Of a stretch of DNA of 64,000 nucleotides, positions 62,001 to 64,000 are shown piece by piece. The DNA is from Hetaerina americana (taxonomy: Eukaryota > Arthropoda > Insecta > Odonata > Calopterygidae). Positions within the stretch are counted from its first letter, which is position 1, and every line of letters begins with the position of its first letter. Made by a program: the position numbers and the translations under genes. Where the stretch lies: contig JAKTNV010000659.1 of the NCBI GenBank assembly GCA_022747635.1, forward strand, positions 1-64,000, given 5' to 3'. A model generated the notes under the pieces. It worked only from the letters and a program-made list of their open reading frames with translations, did no database searches and was not told where the DNA came from.

Positions 62001-63831
62001 CAAAAGTATTTCTATCAAACATAAAATTTTTCATCCGCAGTACCGGGATGAGAAATTTTGTGATTGAATTGTGGCGTTTAGTTTTAACCTCAGCGGTTTT
62101 TTTGAAGCTTAAAATTCATTGAATGAATATTTGGTCGCCTTTCTTCCTTTCAAAGCACTCGCTATTATAAAAGTTTCGTTAATATACGTATTTTTTAAAC
62201 ATAATAATTTTCCTCCGCAGTTCAGGGATGAGTAAATACGCGAATCAATTTTCGTGTAAGTTTTTCTTCCAAGTGCTTTTTTAAAGGCTCTTCATTCATC
62301 AAATGAAAATTTGTTCCTTTCTTTACCTTTCAAAACGGTCGTTTTTGAGAAAATGGTATCATTTATACGTATTTCTTGCAAGCATAACGTTTTCCAGCCG
62401 CAGTCCCGGGATGAGAAATTTCGTGATTCAAGCGACTCGTTTAGTTGTTCCCCCGAGTGTTTTTTAAAAAGACTGTTAGTTTTAATTGTAAATTTGTGTG
62501 ACTCTTTTCATTTCCAAACGGCAGTTATTGGGAAAATTTTCGTATTCATACGTTTTTCTTGCAAACAAAATTTTTCATCCACAGTACCGGGATGAGAAAT
62601 TTTGTGATTGAAATGTGGCGTTTAGTTTTTACCTCAGCGGTTTTTTAAATCTTAAAATTCATTGAATGAATATTTGGTTTCCTCCCTTCCTTTCAAAGCA
62701 GTCGCTGTTATAAAAGTTTCGTTAATATACGTACTTTTTAAACATATTAATTTTCCTCCGCAGTCCCGGGATGAGAAATTTCGTGAATCAATTTTCGTGT
62801 AAGTTTTTCTTCCAAGTATTTTTCTAAAAGCTTTTCATTCATCAAATGAAAATTTGTTCTTTCTTTACCATTCAAAACGGTCGTTTTTGAGAAAATGGTA
62901 TCATTTATACGTATTTCTTGCAAGCATAATATTTTCCAGCCGCAGTCCCGGGATGAGAAATGTCTTGATTCAAGCGACTCGTTTCGTTGTTCCCCCGAAG
63001 GTTTTTTTGAAAGCCTATTAGTTTTAACTGTAAATTTGTGTGACTCTTTTCATTTCCCAACGGCAGTTATTGGGAAAATTTTCGTATTCATACGTTTTTC
63101 TTGCAAACAAAATTTTTCATCCGCAGTACCGGGATGAGAAATTTTGTGATTCAATTGTGGCGTTTAGTTTTTACCTCAGCGGTTTTTTAAAGTTTAAAAT
63201 TCATTGAATGAATATTTTGTCGCCTCTCTTCCTTTAAAGGCAGTCGCTGTTATAAAAGTTTCGTTAATATACTTATTTTTTAAACATAATAATTTTCCTC
63301 CGCAGTCCCGGGATTAAAAATTTCGCGAATCAATTCTTGTCTAAATTTTTCTTCCAAGTGCTTTTTTAAAAGCTTTTCATTCATCAAATGAAAATTTGTT
63401 CTTTCTTTACCATTCAAAACGGTCGTTTTTGAGATTATGGTATCATTTTTACGTATTTTTTGCGAGCATTAAGTTTTCCAGCCGCAGTCCCGGGATGAGA
63501 AATTTCGTGATTCAAGCGACTCGTTTAGTTGTTCCCCCGAGGGTTTTTTAAAAAGACTGTTAGTTTTTATTGTAAATTTGTGTGACTCTTTTCATTTCCA
63601 AACGGCAGTTATTGGGAAAATTTTCGTATTCATACGTTTTTCTTGCAAACAAAATTTTTCATCCGCAGTATCGGGATGAGAAATTTTGTGATTCAATTGA
63701 GGCGTTTAGTTTTTACCTCAGCGGTTTTTTAAAGCTTAAAATTCATTGAATGAATATTTTGTCGCCACTCTTCCTTTAAAGGCAGTCGCTGTTATAAAAG
63801 TTTCGTTAATATACTTATTTTTTAAACATAA
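52273..63831 (+). repeat. Distant block copy, 92-trimer offset (partner 2,409-13,972)
   Basis: This is the right-hand member of the long-range pair, displaced by 49,859-49,865 bp. Its left edge coincides with the internal junction of the 7-trimer tandem duplication at 52,273. Its sequence lacks most of the run-length changes seen in the first 5.8 kb of the left member. Confidence 0.9.
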
Positions 63832-64000
63832 TAATTTTCCTCCGCAGTCCCGGAATGAAAAATTTCGCGAATCAATTCTTGTCTAAATTTTTCTTCCAAG
63901 TGCTTTTTTAAAAGCTTTTCATTCATCAAATGAAAATTTGTTCTTTTTTACCATTCAAAACGGTCGTTTTTGAGAAAATGTAATCATTAAACGTATTTTT

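Larger units (their letters stand above)
52..63482 (+). other. Register of the 118 A-monomer starts (first C of CCGCAG)
   Basis: A monomers start at 52, 597, 1138, 1683, 2226, 2771, 3309, 3856, 4401, 4942, 5486, 6027, 6571, 7108, 7654, 8198, 8738, 9284, 9828, 10365, 10911, 11453, 11993, 12539, 13081, 13623, 14165, 14711, 15255, 15792, 16334, 16874, 17416, 17953, 18490, 19036, 19576, 20119, 20661, 21201, 21743, 22281, 22826, 23369, 23908, 24454, 24992, 25537, 26079, 26624, 27162, 27707, 28250, 28791, 29327, 29873, 30413, 30955, 31492, 32034, 32574, 33116, 33653, 34199, 34740, 35280, 35822, 36359, 36905, 37443, 37988, 38531, 39070, 39616, 40154, 40699, 41241, 41786, 42324, 42869, 43412, 43951, 44497, 45035, 45581, 46123, 46669, 47207, 47753, 48295, 48841, 49379, 49925, 50468, 51006, 51550, 52090, 52636, 53174, 53720, 54263, 54802, 55346, 55886, 56430, 56967, 57513, 58057, 58597, 59143, 59687, 60224, 60770, 61312, 61852, 62398, 62940 and 63482. 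Intervals run from 537 to 547 bp. They were read by hand, so an error of one or two bases is possible. Trimers are numbered 1-118 in this order elsewhere. Confidence 0.9.
1..64000 (+). repeat. Satellite DNA array: ~181-bp monomers in A-B-C trimers of ~542 bp
   Basis: The whole window is one head-to-tail array with no interruption and no inversion. Each monomer opens with CCGCAGT, followed by GGATGAG about 10 bases on. Type A continues into CAAGCGACTCG, type B into AATTGTGGCG and type C into AATCAATT followed by TTCGTG or CTTGTC. By eye the three types share roughly 60% of positions, whereas trimers of the same variant are nearly identical. Known satellites of this monomer length and with higher-order repeats usually lie at centromeres or in pericentromeric heterochromatin; that location is inferred here. 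I do not recognise the family. No gene, tRNA, rRNA or transposon is visible anywhere, so every long gene-free stretch is explained by this array. It could equally belong to a sex or B chromosome. Confidence 0.98.

Noticed and set aside
1..64000. CRISPR array, because of regular direct repeats
   Set aside because: There are no unique spacers. The whole 542-bp unit repeats, and unit sizes of 181 and 542 bp are far outside CRISPR repeat-spacer dimensions.
1..64000. rDNA spacer subrepeats or telomere-associated repeats
   Set aside because: No rRNA gene, promoter-like spacer element or short telomeric repeat is present anywhere in the window, and the A-B-C phase is constant over the entire length.

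Overview
The window is one uninterrupted tandem satellite array from base 1 to base 64000. I see no protein-coding gene, tRNA, rRNA, CRISPR array or mobile element. The basic repeat is a monomer of about 181 bp. Three diverged monomer types (here called A, B and C) always follow each other in the order A-B-C, all in the same orientation, and form a trimer of about 542 bp. I located the start of 118 successive A monomers, from 52 to 63482; 117 intervals over 63,430 bp give a mean trimer of 542.1 bp. The array runs off both ends of the window, and no flanking unique sequence is present.

This size and architecture (near-nucleosomal monomer, head-to-tail array, higher-order repeats) point to eukaryotic heterochromatin, most likely centromeric or pericentromeric, or a sex- or B-chromosome block. 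I do not recognise the satellite family and cannot name the organism. Composition is AT-rich: a hand count of bases 1-360 gives 123 G+C, about 34%. CpG is not depleted (16-17 seen in those 360 bases, about 10 expected), which argues against a typical heavily methylated vertebrate or plant satellite.

Above the trimer lies a third level of order. Trimer variants recur in set successions (a-b-c-d or a-b-e-c-d) and whole blocks of them are copied. Block displacements are whole numbers of trimers: 4 (2,172 bp), 5 (2,706), 7 (3,795), 9 (about 4,881-4,890), 20 (10,837), 21 (11,373), 28 (15,162), 29 (15,700) and 92 (about 49,860).

Layout: 1-2,079 copies 4,891-6,966. About 2.0-14.0 kb is the distant copy of about 48-63.8 kb. 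14.0-21.7 kb and 28.6-37.3 kb share one set of variants, including a clean 5-trimer tandem duplication at 31,852-37,263. 21.7-28.6 kb is repeated at 36.9-43.8 kb. 44.8-50.1 kb carries a 4-trimer repeat in about 2.5 copies. 48,478-56,068 is a 7-trimer tandem duplication. The first 5.8 kb has an excess of single-base homopolymer length changes that look like consensus errors.

Open frames of 60-122 codons exist on both strands, but they recur only because the satellite recurs; I do not annotate them as genes. The points most worth a second look are the hierarchical organisation, the 50-kb superperiod, a recombination junction inside a dyad element, one outlier trimer at 28.6-28.9 kb, and a core box shared by all three monomer types.
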